64,000 nt of DNA from Amycolatopsis lexingtonensis (GCF_014873755.1 NZ_JADBEG010000001.1:1800501-1864500), one strand, 5' to 3'; numbered from the stretch's first letter, positions 29,980-39,006 are shown. The notes: generated by a model not told the origin, from the sequence alone. A program made the numbers and translations.

Positions 29980-30756
29980 GTGCTCGTGGCCCTCCAGCGC
30001 ACCGGCGACGAGCGTGCCCTGCCGCCCGCGGCGGAGCACGTCGTGGAGTTGCTGCGTTCCTGGGGCCGGGGGCCGGACCACCTGACGGGCCTGGCGCTGG
30101 CGGGCATCGCGTTGCCGGGCCCGCGCTTCGTCGACGCACTGGTGTTCACGCGCACCGGGGTGGTGGTGATCGCCGCGTACGAGCCCGGCCTTGACCCGGG
30201 ATCGGGGGAGCGGGCGGGCGCGGCCGTCGCAGCGGCGAAGGGGGCGCTCTCCGGACACGAAGGCGGCCGGTACGTGACGGGCCTGGTCGCGGTCGTGCCG
30301 GGGGAGCCGCACTGGACCGAACCGGCCACCGTCCCCGGGGTCGCCGTCGTCCTGGCCGATCCGCGGAGCCTGCGCCGGATCATCGTCCAGCACAACCGCT
30401 GGCGGACCGTCTGGTCGGCCGACGACGTCCTCGACGCCTGCTACGCGCTTTCCCTGGCGCACCTGGCCCCGCCCCGGTCCGCCCTGGTCGCCGACGGGTT
30501 CCCGGCGCGCCTGCCGGTCCGCGACCGGCTGCCGGAGCTGCCCGCGGTCGTGCCGGTCCTGACGGAGCCGCCGCCCGTCGCCGAGGAACCCGCCGAGCCG
30601 GCCGTCCCGATGCCCCGTCGGCCGGGCTCGGCCGTCTTCCCGCGGCCACGGCCGATCCGGCAGGTCCCCTGGGGTCTGCTGACCGTGCTGGTGCTGCTCG
30701 TCGCGGCGGGGGTGATCGCCGCCGTGTTCGTGGCGCAGGTCTTCCACGGCTCGTAA
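29980..30756 (+). CDS. Hypothetical protein with NERD-like domain and one C-terminal membrane anchor
   Basis: 258 residues. The first 170 resemble a NERD-type nuclease-related fold (RFVDALVFTRTGVVVIAAYE), though the usual catalytic lysine after the strand is not seen. A Pro-rich linker (VLTEPPPVAEEPAEPAVP) leads to a single C-terminal membrane helix (WGLLTVLVLLVAAGVIAAVF), so the domain probably faces the cytoplasm. GTG 29980 is chosen because GGAGGAG ends 8 nt before it. I do not recognise a function. Confidence 0.6.
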   Translation: MLVALQRTGDERALPPAAEHVVELLRSWGRGPDHLTGLALAGIALPGPRFVDALVFTRTGVVVIAAYEPGLDPGSGERAGAAVAAAKGALSGHEGGRYVTGLVAVVPGEPHWTEPATVPGVAVVLADPRSLRRIIVQHNRWRTVWSADDVLDACYALSLAHLAPPRSALVADGFPARLPVRDRLPELPAVVPVLTEPPPVAEEPAEPAVPMPRRPGSAVFPRPRPIRQVPWGLLTVLVLLVAAGVIAAVFVAQVFHGS

Positions 30757-30838
30757 AGATCGCGCCAAGTCGACCATCTGCACCGTTTCCCCGTGGCGTC
30801 CGCTGGGCACCTCCCGGTAGACGTGAAAGGGGTTCACG

Positions 30839-31495
30839 ATGCCGCGCACCCGAGCGCTCCTCCTGCTGGCCGTCCTGACCGGCGCCGCCCTCACCGGGTG
30901 CAAGGTGCCCGGTGAGCCGGCGTCCGGGTCCCAGCCCTCCGGAACGGCCGCCGCCCCGCCGGTCGCGCCCGCCGAGGCACGGGCCCAGCTGGGGCAGCTC
31001 AAGGTCGCCGTCCGCGGCACCATGGACGGCTACAGCCGCGAGAAGTTCCCGCACTGGGACAAGGTAGACGGCGCCTGCGACACCCGCGAAGAGGTGCTCA
31101 AGCGCGACGGCAAGGACGTCACCACGAACGCCGACTGCGCGGCCAAGTCCGGGACCTGGGTGAGCCAGTACGACGGCGAGACCTGGCACAAGGCGTCCGA
31201 TGTGGACATCGACCACATGGTGCCGCTCGGCCAGGCCTGGATCAGCGGCGCCAAGTCGTGGACCCAGGAGCGCCGGGAGCAGTTCGCGAACGACCTCGTC
31301 CGCCCGCAGCTGCACGCGGTCACCGACAACCTCAACGAGCAGAAGAGCGACAAGGCGCCGGACCAGTGGAAGCCGCCGCTCGTCGCCTACTGGTGCACCT
31401 ACGCCACCGACTGGATCGTCGTGAAGCGCAACTACGGCCTGACGATCACCGTCCCGGAGAAGAACGCGCTGGAGTCGATGCTGCAGCACTGCTAA
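30839..31495 (+). CDS. Secreted HNH (DUF1524/GmrSD-type) nuclease, lipoprotein
   Basis: 218 residues. The signal peptide ends in a lipobox, AALTGC, so the mature protein is tethered outside the membrane. The mature part has the DUF1524 HNH signature: CDTREEVLKRD, WHKASDVDIDHMVPL (the DIDH metal/catalytic core), FANDLVRPQLHAVTDNLNEQKSDK (Asn/Lys of the motif), and YATDWIVVKRNYGLT. It is probably an extracellular nuclease for nutrient DNA or defence. GAAAGGGG precedes the ATG. A hairpin repeat with an inserted IS element follows. Confidence 0.87.
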   Translation: MPRTRALLLLAVLTGAALTGCKVPGEPASGSQPSGTAAAPPVAPAEARAQLGQLKVAVRGTMDGYSREKFPHWDKVDGACDTREEVLKRDGKDVTTNADCAAKSGTWVSQYDGETWHKASDVDIDHMVPLGQAWISGAKSWTQERREQFANDLVRPQLHAVTDNLNEQKSDKAPDQWKPPLVAYWCTYATDWIVVKRNYGLTITVPEKNALESMLQHC

Positions 31496-31499
31496 CGCC
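31481..31499. repeat. 19-bp direct repeat, copy 1 (copy 2 at 32668-32686)
   Basis: GCTGCAGCACTGCTAACGC occurs exactly here, covering the last codons and stop of the HNH gene, and again at 32668-32686 at the end of the fructosamine kinase gene. The two copies bracket the family B hairpin and its IS insertion. Confidence 0.8.
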
Positions 31500-31508
31500 G
31501 CTTCCCAT

Positions 31509-31556
31509 GCGCCCCAATGTGGCGTTCGGTGCGTCCAGCGCACCGAACGCCACATT
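31509..31556. repeat. Family B hairpin repeat, interrupted by IS
   Basis: GCGCCCCAATGTGGCG, then TTCGGTGCG-TCCAG-CGCACCGAA, then CGCCACATT. The expected closing GGGGGC appears only after the IS element (from 32637). Removing 31557-32633 and one ATT restores the hairpin, which matches the copy at 18231-18319. It would have been the HNH gene's terminator. Confidence 0.8.
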
Positions 31557-32633
31557 GGGGTTGTTCATCGTGGTTTGTGCTGGTCATGGTGATCGGGTGG
31601 CTGTGGTAACGCTTAGTTCGCGGTAGCGCGGACGCGGTCGCGGACGGTTTGTTCGTGCTGGACGAGCACAAGCAGCGCGCGCAGCAGGGTGGTGGCGTGG
31701 CGGGTGTCGAGGCGGAGTTTGTTGAGGATGCGCCAGTGTTTGAGGGCGGCGAAGCCGCCTTCTACCGCGCATCGCATCGCCGCGAATGCGGCGTTGGCCT
31801 GCTTCTGTGCCTTGGTCAGCGGCCGGTTGGTCTCGGCTTTGTAGGGGGTGAGCACGACCTGCTCACACCGGCCACCACACTCGGTGCAGTCACCGGTCGT
31901 GCGGACGTCTTTGTGCCAGCCGTGGAAGCCCTTGTCCGCGGCCGGGGTCAGGCCGTGCTCGTGCAGCCGTTCCCGCAGGCGTAGCCGGCGGGCGGCGGTG
32001 ATGTCGGCGGTGCGGCCTGGCAGCGCCGCCGAGATCCACAGCAGCCGGCCGGTCTCGTCGGTCAGGGCGAGTACGACCAGGCCGTGGTGTTTGTGCTTGC
32101 CGTTGTAGTGGGCTCGGTTGGCTTTGCCGGTGCGGCGGCGGGTGCGGATCAGGGTGCCGTCCACCAGCACCACCTGCGCGCCCCGGGTGGCTTGGCGGCG
32201 CAGTACCCGGTTCAGGCGGGTGGCGCGGGCGGCGAGCAGGGTGATGGCTTCCAGTACCCAGCGGCGCACCGTGGAGGCGGAGACGCCCATGCCGGCTCCG
32301 AGGTGGGCCAGGCGCGGGTCGTCGCGCAGTACGGCGAGTACGACCAGTGCCTGGCCGGCGGGGTCGGCTTTGCGCCAGCGGGACCGCAGCTGACGGCGAT
32401 GGGCGCGGATCAGCTCGGCCAGCATCTGCAGGGTCGGCTGCGACAGCGGAAGAACGACCTGGTAGGAAATGGGGTCGAAGCCCTCGGCGGGTTGTTGACT
32501 CACATCTCGATCGTGCCGAGGGCTTCACCTATGTCCGGGTCACCACGCCGGTCCCGGGCGCAGTTGCTGCCACAGAACCCAACCTGCCCGGCCACGCCAC
32601 CGTGACCAGCCACAACCACGATGAAACAACCCC
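31557..32633 (-). mobile_element. IS5-superfamily insertion sequence, 1077 bp
   Basis: The imperfect terminal inverted repeats are about 33 bp. The left end reads GGGGTTGTTCATCGTGG and the right end, reversed, GGGGTTGTTTCATCGTGG; both continue with a TGCTGGTCAtGG / GGCTGGTCAcGG stretch. The element is flanked by a 3-bp ATT direct repeat (31554-31556 and 32634-32636). Size, single DDE transposase and 3-bp duplication fit IS5 subgroups such as ISL2. It landed exactly in the stem of a family B hairpin. Confidence 0.82.
31613..32503 (-). CDS. IS5-type DDE transposase
   Basis: 296 residues. An N-terminal helix-turn-helix (LAHLGAGMGVSASTVRRWVLE) is followed by a DDE_Tnp_4-like catalytic domain: first Asp in VVLVDGTLIRTRR, second in ADKGFHGWHKD, and Glu in AVEGGFAALKHWRILNK. 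A CTECGGRCEQ insertion has a Cys-rich look. The ORF is intact and the ends are present, so the element could be active. Confidence 0.9.
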   Translation of the reverse strand: MSQQPAEGFDPISYQVVLPLSQPTLQMLAELIRAHRRQLRSRWRKADPAGQALVVLAVLRDDPRLAHLGAGMGVSASTVRRWVLEAITLLAARATRLNRVLRRQATRGAQVVLVDGTLIRTRRRTGKANRAHYNGKHKHHGLVVLALTDETGRLLWISAALPGRTADITAARRLRLRERLHEHGLTPAADKGFHGWHKDVRTTGDCTECGGRCEQVVLTPYKAETNRPLTKAQKQANAAFAAMRCAVEGGFAALKHWRILNKLRLDTRHATTLLRALLVLVQHEQTVRDRVRATAN

Positions 32634-32679
32634 ATTGGGGGCCTCAGCGGTCGCGCCGGCCAACGTTGCTGCAGCACTG

Positions 32680-33447
32680 CTAACGCAGCGAGCGCGCCGC
32701 CGCCAGTGCCTGGCCGGCGTAGGACTGTCCGAACAGGACGGTGTGCACCAGCAGCGGGAACAGCTGGTGCAGCGGGATCCGCTCGGCCCAGCCGTCGGCC
32801 AGCGGCGCGACCTCCTGGTACGCGGCGAGCACGCGGTCGAGGTGCGGGCAGCCGAACAGGTGCAGCATCGCCAGGTCCGTCTCGCGGTGCCCGCCGTGCG
32901 CGGCGGGGTCGATCAGCCACACCCGCTCGCCGTCCCACAGGACGTTGCCGTTCCACAGGTCGCCGTGCAGCCGGGACGGCGCTTCGGCCGAGGCGGGGAT
33001 CCGGTCGCAGGCGCGCTCGACCAGCGCCGCATCGGCCGGGCCGAACGTCCCCGCGTCGACGGCCAGCCGGACGTAGGGCAGCACCCGGTGCGCGGCGTAC
33101 CACGACGCCCAGTCCTCGCCGGGGACGTTCGCCATCGGCGCCTGGCCGATCCACGCGTCGGCGGGCCCGCCCGGGGGCGCGGCGCCGAACGCCGGCGCCC
33201 CGGAAGCGTGCAGCCGCGCGAGCCCGCGCCCGAAGCGCTCCGCGGCGGCCGCCGACGGACGGCCCGCCGGAACGCGGTCGAGGACCAGCTCTTCGTCGTC
33301 GTGGCGGTGGACGGCCGGCACCGGCACCGCGTCCGCCGCGGCCAGCCACCGCAGCCCCGCGGCTTCGGCGGCGGTCGCGCCGGGGGCGTGCCCGCGCTTG
33401 ACCACCACGACGCGGCCGTCGTCGAGTACGGCTTCGCGGATGCTCAT
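32680..33447 (-). CDS. Fructosamine kinase-family protein
   Basis: 255 residues with the aminoglycoside-kinase-like fold of the FN3K family: catalytic loop SRLHGDLWNGNVLW, metal-binding Asp in VWLIDPAAHGGHRETDLAML, and the N-terminal nucleotide lysine in VVVVKRGHAP. These kinases phosphorylate ketosamines on glycated proteins or amines, leading to deglycation. ATG 33445-33447 is chosen for the MSIREAVL start. Its stop codon lies inside the second copy of the 19-bp direct repeat. Confidence 0.85.
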   Translation of the reverse strand: MSIREAVLDDGRVVVVKRGHAPGATAAEAAGLRWLAAADAVPVPAVHRHDDEELVLDRVPAGRPSAAAAERFGRGLARLHASGAPAFGAAPPGGPADAWIGQAPMANVPGEDWASWYAAHRVLPYVRLAVDAGTFGPADAALVERACDRIPASAEAPSRLHGDLWNGNVLWDGERVWLIDPAAHGGHRETDLAMLHLFGCPHLDRVLAAYQEVAPLADGWAERIPLHQLFPLLVHTVLFGQSYAGQALAAARSLR

Positions 33448-33503
33448 GTCCCGCACGGTACCGGCGCGCTACCGTAGTCGCGGCGAGACAGGGGGAACGA
33501 CAG

Positions 33504-33860
33504 GTGACGGTCACGGTCCGGAAACTCGAGCAGCTGCTGGGCGGGCTCGCGGAGGTTGAGCGCTCGGAAGCGCGCGACTACTCCTCGTTCAGCGTGCGCG
33601 GCAAGCGGTTCGGCTACTTCTGGCCGCGGACGCGGACCGTCGGCCTGAAGCAGGAGATCTCCGAGCAGCTGGCGCTCGTCGCGGAACGCCCGGACGTCTT
33701 CGAAGTCCAGTTCACCGCCGGCGGGTTCGGCTGGGTGGTCGTGTACCTCGACGGCATCGACGCCGACGAGCTGGCCGAGCTGCTCTACGAAGCCTGGCGG
33801 CTCTCGGCCCCCGAGGAGCTCGTCGCGGAGACGCCCTTCACCAGGACCGCTCGCGCGTAG
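33504..33860 (+). CDS. MmcQ/YjbR-like protein
   Basis: 118 residues with the YjbR/CyaY-like fold pattern (SFSVRGKRFGYFWPRTRTVGLKQ; GWVVVYLDGIDADELAELLYEAWRL). Family members are small proteins of uncertain, possibly DNA-binding, role. It overlaps the convergent acetyltransferase gene by 76 bp at its 3' end, an unusually long overlap with both reading frames conserved-looking. Confidence 0.8.
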   Translation: MTVTVRKLEQLLGGLAEVERSEARDYSSFSVRGKRFGYFWPRTRTVGLKQEISEQLALVAERPDVFEVQFTAGGFGWVVVYLDGIDADELAELLYEAWRLSAPEELVAETPFTRTARA

Positions 33861-34642
33861 AGCAGGTCGAACCCCAGCCGCTGGACGTTCTGCTGCGACT
33901 TCGAGCCCGGCTGAGTGGTGACCACGGCGAGGTCGCACCCGAGTTCGGCGGCGGCCGCGAGCCGCGCGCGGACCAGCGCCGTCTGCACGCCGCGGCGGCG
34001 GTGGGCGGGCAGTGTCGCGGCGGCGCCCAGCTGGGCGATCCCGTCGGCGACCCGGAGCCCGGCGCCGCCGGCGAACTCGCCGTCCCGTTCCGCGGTGAAC
34101 CGCAGCATCCCCGGCATGTCCCGCAGCGCGTTGAGGATCGTCTCGCGCGGGAATTCCTCGTGCGAAGGCACGCCTTCGGTGTCGGCGACGACGGACGCTT
34201 CGGCGATCCCGGCCAGCCACGTCTCCAGCTCGTCGTCCCCGGTCCGGCGGATGCCCTCCGGCGAGTCGGCGGCGGTGACCCGCCGGCCCAGCACGTTCTC
34301 GTAGTTCTCCAGCCGGTACCCCCGGCCGGTCAGGAAGGCACCGACCGAGGCGTCGGCCAGCTGCGACAGCTCGATCTGCACCGGCGCGCCGAACTCGGCG
34401 AAGGCCGCTTCGACCTCGTCGAGGGCGTCCGGCAGACCGTCGAAGCCGATTCCGGCGACCTTGTTGAACGGCGAATCCGCCTCCGCGAAGCTCGCGACCC
34501 CACCGGCGAACGGCCGCGCGAAGCCGATGTCGTCGCCCCGGCGGGCCCGCGCGGCGTCACTGCTCTCGACGACCAGCCGCACCTCGGCGCGTTCGATCCG
34601 CTCGGCCAGTGCCACGTCGCAGAAAAGCCGTTCCCCGTCCAT
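33785..34642 (-). CDS. GNAT-family N-acetyltransferase
   Basis: 285 residues. The C-terminal GNAT domain has the acetyl-CoA motif LPAHRRRGVQTALVRARLAAA and the strand LAVVTTQPGSKSQQNVQRLGF. The N-terminal half appears to be a degenerate second GNAT-like domain (PVQIELSQLADASVGAFLTG). ATG 34642 is chosen for the MDGERLFCDVALAERIE start. The substrate is not predictable. Confidence 0.85.
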   Translation of the reverse strand: MDGERLFCDVALAERIERAEVRLVVESSDAARARRGDDIGFARPFAGGVASFAEADSPFNKVAGIGFDGLPDALDEVEAAFAEFGAPVQIELSQLADASVGAFLTGRGYRLENYENVLGRRVTAADSPEGIRRTGDDELETWLAGIAEASVVADTEGVPSHEEFPRETILNALRDMPGMLRFTAERDGEFAGGAGLRVADGIAQLGAAATLPAHRRRGVQTALVRARLAAAAELGCDLAVVTTQPGSKSQQNVQRLGFDLLYARAVLVKGVSATSSSGAESRQAS

Positions 34643-34687
34643 GTCCCCACAGTGGCGGACGCGGACGGGGAACTCCAACCGGTTTTC

Positions 34688-36772
34688 TCAGCCCTCCACG
34701 CGGTGCGAGGCCCAGAACGACGTCAGGTCGGTCGACCCGGCCGCCGCCTGCGCCGCCGCTTTGAACTCCGCGGTGGTGGACACGCCGTACCAGTGCGACT
34801 GGGCGTAGGACTTCAGCAGGTTCGCCATCGCCGTGTCGCCGATCAGCCGCCGCAGGTCGTGCAGCGTGCACTTGCCGTAGTTGTAGACGACCGTCGAGTA
34901 CCGCGACGAATGCGCGTCCCAGTAGGCCATCGAGTTGGTCAGCTTCTCCGCGCTCGACTGCCACGTGATGCCGCAGCCGCTGCCGGTGATGCCGCGGTAG
35001 AGGTCGGTGGCGTAGTCGGTGAAGCTCTCGTCCAGCCACGGGGAGTTGTACTCGTCGTCGCCGACGATCCCGTAGAACCACTGGTGCGCCAGCTCGTGCG
35101 GGAGCGCAGTGGTGGACACGAGGTCGAGGACGAAGCCCGGGTACTCCATGCCGCCGAACCAGAAGTTGTTGTCCAGCACCACGTCCACCTCGCCGTACGG
35201 GTAGTCGCCGAAGCGGCCCGAGTGGACGTCGATGGAGTCGGTGGCCAGGCTCAGCATCTGGTTGGCGCTGCTCGTGGAGATCCCGCTGACCGAGTAGACG
35301 TTCACCCGCACGCCCTTGCCGGACGTCGTGGTGATCTTCGCGAACGGACCGGCGGCCCAGGCGAAGTCGCGGACCTTCGAGGCGGTCGCGTGCGTCGTGG
35401 TCGTGCTGCCGCTGGTCGTCTCGGTCGACGAGCCGGTGGCCGGGGTCAGCAGCGACGTCGGGTGCACCAGCGTGACGTCGAAGTCGCTGATCACGGTGTA
35501 GAACGACTCTCCGTTGTTGGTGTACGGGTCGAGGTGCCAGCCGGCGCCGTCGCGCACCGCGAGCACCGGCAGCGCGTTGCCGATCATGTTGTACGCGCCG
35601 TCGTGGCCGAACCGGTCGGCGCCGCTGGGCACGACGATCTGCAGGTCGAACCCGATGGTCGCGGACTGGCCCTGGGCCAGGGCCGCGGGCAGCGTGATCT
35701 TCATGGCCGTGCAGTTCACGCTCAACGCCGAGGGCGTGCCGCCGGTGACGTTGGTGACCGTGATCGGCGTGGACGGGCAGCTGCCGTGGTAGTTGTCCCA
35801 GAGCCGCAGGTAGACCTCGGGCAGCGCGGTCGCGGAGCCGTTGGTGAAGCTGACGCTCTGGTGGCCGTTCCACGTGTCGCCCGCGGTGTTCGACGTCAGG
35901 TTCACCGTGTAGGCGGGGTTGATCGGGGTGCGGGTGGAGTCGGCCGGGGCCGAGCCGATCGTCCAGGTGAAGGTGGCGCTGCCGCTGTTGCCGGCCGGGT
36001 CCTTGGCGGTGACCGTCACCGACGAGGTGCCCGCGGTGGTCGGCGTGCCGGTGATCTTCCCGGTGCTGGCGCCGATCGTCAGCCCGGCGGGCAGGCCGGT
36101 CGCGCTCCAGGTGAGCGCGTCGCCCTGCGGGTCACTGGCCTGGACCTGCAGCGACACGGCCTGGCCGACGGCGCCGGACTGGGCACCGGGCGAGGTGACG
36201 ACCGGGGACTGCGGGTTCTGCGAACCGGTGGTGGTCAGCGAAAAGTCGTCGAGGAGGAAGTTGGTGGCGAGGCTCGAGTCCTCGGTGCCGGTGACCTTGA
36301 GCGTCACCGTCTGGCCCAGGTAGCGCGACACGTCGACGGTGCGCTGGACGTACCCGGTGTTCTTGTCGAGGTTCGAGTAGCTCGCGAGGGTGTCGGTGCC
36401 GACCTGCACCACCAGCTTGTCGTAGGCGGTGGTGGTCGTCGTCTCCTTGGTGTCGATGTGCGACCACCACGACAGCGCCGCCGACGCGCAGCCCGCGGGC
36501 AGCGTCAGTGACTGGGACAGCGTGTCGGTGTGCGTACTGCCGTAGCCGTCGAGCCAGGCGTCCATCGTGCCGCCGTGGGCCGGCTCCGCCGTGGTGGCGG
36601 CGGAGATGACCCCGCTGGTCTGGGTCCACGGCGTGGTGCCGCTTTCGAACCCGCCGTTGCCGACGACCTGGTCACCGCAGACCGCCGCGGCCTCGGCCGG
36701 CGCGGCGGCGACGACTGTGCCCAGCAGGCCCACGGCCGTGCTGAGCGCAGCAGAAAGCACCCTCGATCTCAT
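34688..36772 (-). CDS. Secreted M1-family metallopeptidase with lectin-like and Ig-like domains
   Basis: 694 residues. A signal peptide ends at AAPAEAAA. A beta-sandwich resembling carbohydrate-binding modules follows (about 30-185, VCGDQVVGNGGFESG ... FLLDDFSLT), then a putative Ig (He_PIG) domain (about 195-285, GLPAGLTIGASTGKITGTP). The M1 N-terminal and catalytic domains come last, with zinc motif HELAH at 559-563, the downstream Glu in LDESFTDYATDLY, and the exopeptidase signature GGMEYPGF. It is an extracellular aminopeptidase for protein breakdown. Confidence 0.88.
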   Translation of the reverse strand: MRSRVLSAALSTAVGLLGTVVAAAPAEAAAVCGDQVVGNGGFESGTTPWTQTSGVISAATTAEPAHGGTMDAWLDGYGSTHTDTLSQSLTLPAGCASAALSWWSHIDTKETTTTTAYDKLVVQVGTDTLASYSNLDKNTGYVQRTVDVSRYLGQTVTLKVTGTEDSSLATNFLLDDFSLTTTGSQNPQSPVVTSPGAQSGAVGQAVSLQVQASDPQGDALTWSATGLPAGLTIGASTGKITGTPTTAGTSSVTVTAKDPAGNSGSATFTWTIGSAPADSTRTPINPAYTVNLTSNTAGDTWNGHQSVSFTNGSATALPEVYLRLWDNYHGSCPSTPITVTNVTGGTPSALSVNCTAMKITLPAALAQGQSATIGFDLQIVVPSGADRFGHDGAYNMIGNALPVLAVRDGAGWHLDPYTNNGESFYTVISDFDVTLVHPTSLLTPATGSSTETTSGSTTTTHATASKVRDFAWAAGPFAKITTTSGKGVRVNVYSVSGISTSSANQMLSLATDSIDVHSGRFGDYPYGEVDVVLDNNFWFGGMEYPGFVLDLVSTTALPHELAHQWFYGIVGDDEYNSPWLDESFTDYATDLYRGITGSGCGITWQSSAEKLTNSMAYWDAHSSRYSTVVYNYGKCTLHDLRRLIGDTAMANLLKSYAQSHWYGVSTTAEFKAAAQAAAGSTDLTSFWASHRVEG

Positions 36773-36867
36773 GGGGGAGTCCTTTCGCGGCCCCGTCCGT
36801 CGGGGCCACGGAAAAGGGTCCTCCGCGGCCGGGGCGGCAACAACCCGCCATGAGTCGGGTTCCGGGG

Positions 36868-37089
36868 TCAGGCCTGCTGGAGCACGTTCAGCAGGATGAA
36901 GAGCAGCACGAGCGCGCCGGCCACCGCGACGGCGGCGGAAACCGCCGACCGGATCATCTCCCCGAAGCCCTTGGCGGTCCGGGCCCGGTAGGCGGAGTAG
37001 TTGGCGCGGGCCTCGCGGGCACCGTGGACCCGGCTGCCGACGAGCAAGCCGGCTCCGAGTGCGAGGAGGACGGCGATCAAAACGGACAC
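36868..37089 (-). CDS. Small two-helix membrane protein, unknown function
   Basis: 73 residues: a hydrophobic N-terminal segment (VLIAVLLALGAGLLVG), a charged arginine-rich middle (RVHGAREARANYSAYRARTAKG), and a C-terminal membrane segment (AVAVAGALVLLFILLNVL). Codon bias and a plausible ATG with GGGA upstream support coding. No family is recognised. Confidence 0.6.
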   Translation of the reverse strand: MSVLIAVLLALGAGLLVGSRVHGAREARANYSAYRARTAKGFGEMIRSAVSAAVAVAGALVLLFILLNVLQQA

Positions 37090-37288
37090 GAGCGAATCCC
37101 TTCGTAAGGGGGAACGGTGGATGGCCTCTATTCCTAGACCCGACGGACGGCGCGCGCCACGGCTTTCCGCGGATTCTTCACGGGCCGGTCGGCCCTGGTG
37201 GGACGCGCGTCCCGCGTTCTCCGGAAAGCACGGGCGGACGGTCGGCGGTATCCGTCGTTCTCCCTGTCGCGCAAGGGGAATTCGGTGG

Positions 37289-38884
37289 TCAGCCGCTCGC
37301 CGCGAGTCCCTTGTGCCGTTCCCGCAATTCTCGTTTGACGATCTTACCGCTCGGATTCTTGGGAAGGCGCTCCGTGAATACGACGTACTTGGGACATTTG
37401 TAACCGGCGAGGTGTGACTTCGCGTGGTCGATCACTTGCTCTGTGGTGAGAGTGACGCCTTCGCGTGGCACGACGACGGCGGTCACCGCTTCGATCCAGT
37501 GTGGATGGCTGATGCCGAACACCGCCGCTTCGGCGACGCCGTCGAGCAGGTACAGCGCCTCCTCGACTTCCCGGCTCGCGACGTTCTCGCCGCCGGTCTT
37601 GATCATGTCCTTCTTGCGGTCCACGACGGACAGGTAGCCGTCCTCGTCGACGACGCCGAGGTCGCCGGAGTGGAACCAGCCGGCGCGGAACGCCTCGGCC
37701 GTCTTGTCCTCGTCGCGGTAGTACCCGAGCGTGGCGTGCGGGCTGCGGTGCACGATCTCGCCGACGACGCCGGGCGCGACCGGCCGGTCCTCGTCGTCGA
37801 CGATCCGGGTTTCGACGTTGAGCGACGGCCGCCCGGCCGAACCGGCCCGGTCGAGCTGCTCGTGCGGGCGCAGGATCGTCGCCAGCGGCGCCATTTCGGT
37901 CTGGCCGTAGAAGTTCCACAGCTCGACGTCCGGCAGCCGGCGGCGCAGCTCGCGCAGCACCTCGACCGGCATCGCGGAGGCGCCGTAGTAACCCTTTCGA
38001 AGACTCGAGAGGTCCGTGTGGTCGAAGTTTTCGTGGCGCAGCAGGGAGATCCACACCGTCGGCGGCGCGAACAGCTTCGTCGCGCGCTCCCGCTCGACGG
38101 CGGCGAGCAGCGCGGCCGGGTCCGGGCCGGGCAGGAGCACGCTGGTCGCGCCGAGGTAGACGTCGACGGAGAAGAAGCAGTCCAGCTGCGCGCAGTGGTA
38201 CAGCGGCAGGGAATGCACCTCGACGTCGTCCGCGCTCATGCCGCCGTCGATCACGCACGAGACGTACTGCGAGAGCAGGGACCGGCTCGAGAGCAGCACG
38301 CCCTTCGGCCGCGATTCCGTGCCGGAGGTGTACATGATCCGCAGCGGGTCGTCGTCGGCGACGAAGACCTCCGGCGCGGTGGCGTCCCCTTCGGACAGCC
38401 ACCCGTCGACGTCTTCCCACTCGCCGCCCGCGCCGATCCGGCCGCGGACGACGTCGCCCAGCTCGGCGAGCTCCAGGGCTTTCCGCGCGGTCGGCTCGAG
38501 CGCGCCCTCGGCGACGAACGCGGCCACTTCGGCGTGGCGGAGGAGGTAGGCGATCTCGTCGGCGCCGAGCATGAAGTTGACCGGCACGAGGAGCACGCCG
38601 AGCTTGGCGGTGGCGAACGCGAGCGCGCCGTACTGCCAGCAGTTGTGGCTGAGCAGCGCGAGCCGGTCACCCTTGCGCAGCCCGCGCGCGGCGAGCGCGT
38701 GCGCGAAGTGGTTGGCGGCGGCCTCGAACTCGGCGAAGGTGAACCGCCGCGGCCCGTCGACGACGGCGAGCTTGCCCGGCACCCGCAACGCGGTCCGGCG
38801 GAGCAGGTCGCCCAGCGCGTGCTGCCGCGCCCGGTCGACGAGGGCGGCGGTGGCAGCAGTGTCTTCGGAGAACGGCTGATCCAT
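37289..38884 (-). CDS. Fatty-acid/acyl-CoA ligase (AMP-forming)
   Basis: 531-residue ANL-superfamily enzyme. The phosphate-binding loop is YTSGTESRPKGVLL, then A5 ELWNFYGQTEM, the A7 core with the adenylate Asp in FHSGDLGVVDEDGYL, hinge RKKDMIKTGGENV, and A10 catalytic Lys in PKNPSGKIVKREL. It activates a carboxylic acid to its CoA thioester; the pocket suggests a medium or long acyl chain, but the substrate is unproven. It is monocistronic, and a 122-bp divergent gap separates it from the PLD-like gene. Confidence 0.88.
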   Translation of the reverse strand: MDQPFSEDTAATAALVDRARQHALGDLLRRTALRVPGKLAVVDGPRRFTFAEFEAAANHFAHALAARGLRKGDRLALLSHNCWQYGALAFATAKLGVLLVPVNFMLGADEIAYLLRHAEVAAFVAEGALEPTARKALELAELGDVVRGRIGAGGEWEDVDGWLSEGDATAPEVFVADDDPLRIMYTSGTESRPKGVLLSSRSLLSQYVSCVIDGGMSADDVEVHSLPLYHCAQLDCFFSVDVYLGATSVLLPGPDPAALLAAVERERATKLFAPPTVWISLLRHENFDHTDLSSLRKGYYGASAMPVEVLRELRRRLPDVELWNFYGQTEMAPLATILRPHEQLDRAGSAGRPSLNVETRIVDDEDRPVAPGVVGEIVHRSPHATLGYYRDEDKTAEAFRAGWFHSGDLGVVDEDGYLSVVDRKKDMIKTGGENVASREVEEALYLLDGVAEAAVFGISHPHWIEAVTAVVVPREGVTLTTEQVIDHAKSHLAGYKCPKYVVFTERLPKNPSGKIVKRELRERHKGLAASG

Positions 38885-38949
38885 CCCGGCAGTCTCGGCC
38901 GGGAAGTGCGAACTCGCAAGCCTGCCCGGTTCGCGGCGTATGCACCCGC

Positions 38950-38966
38950 TGTACGGATCTTGTACA
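38950..38966. promoter_or_regulatory. Small dyad in the ligase/PLD divergent region
   Basis: TGTAC-N7-GTACA is an inverted repeat lying between the divergent starts at 38884 and 39007, of the size bound by TetR-type repressors. No such regulator gene is adjacent. Confidence 0.3.
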
Positions 38967-39006
38967 CCGGGTTGCCAGCTTGAAGTCTTCCGACAGGGAG
39001 GAAGAC

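Noticed and set aside
31613..32503. Idea that the IS5-type insertion disrupts the HNH nuclease or fructosamine kinase gene
   Set aside because: Both neighbouring ORFs are complete with normal ends; the insertion lies in the intergenic hairpin.
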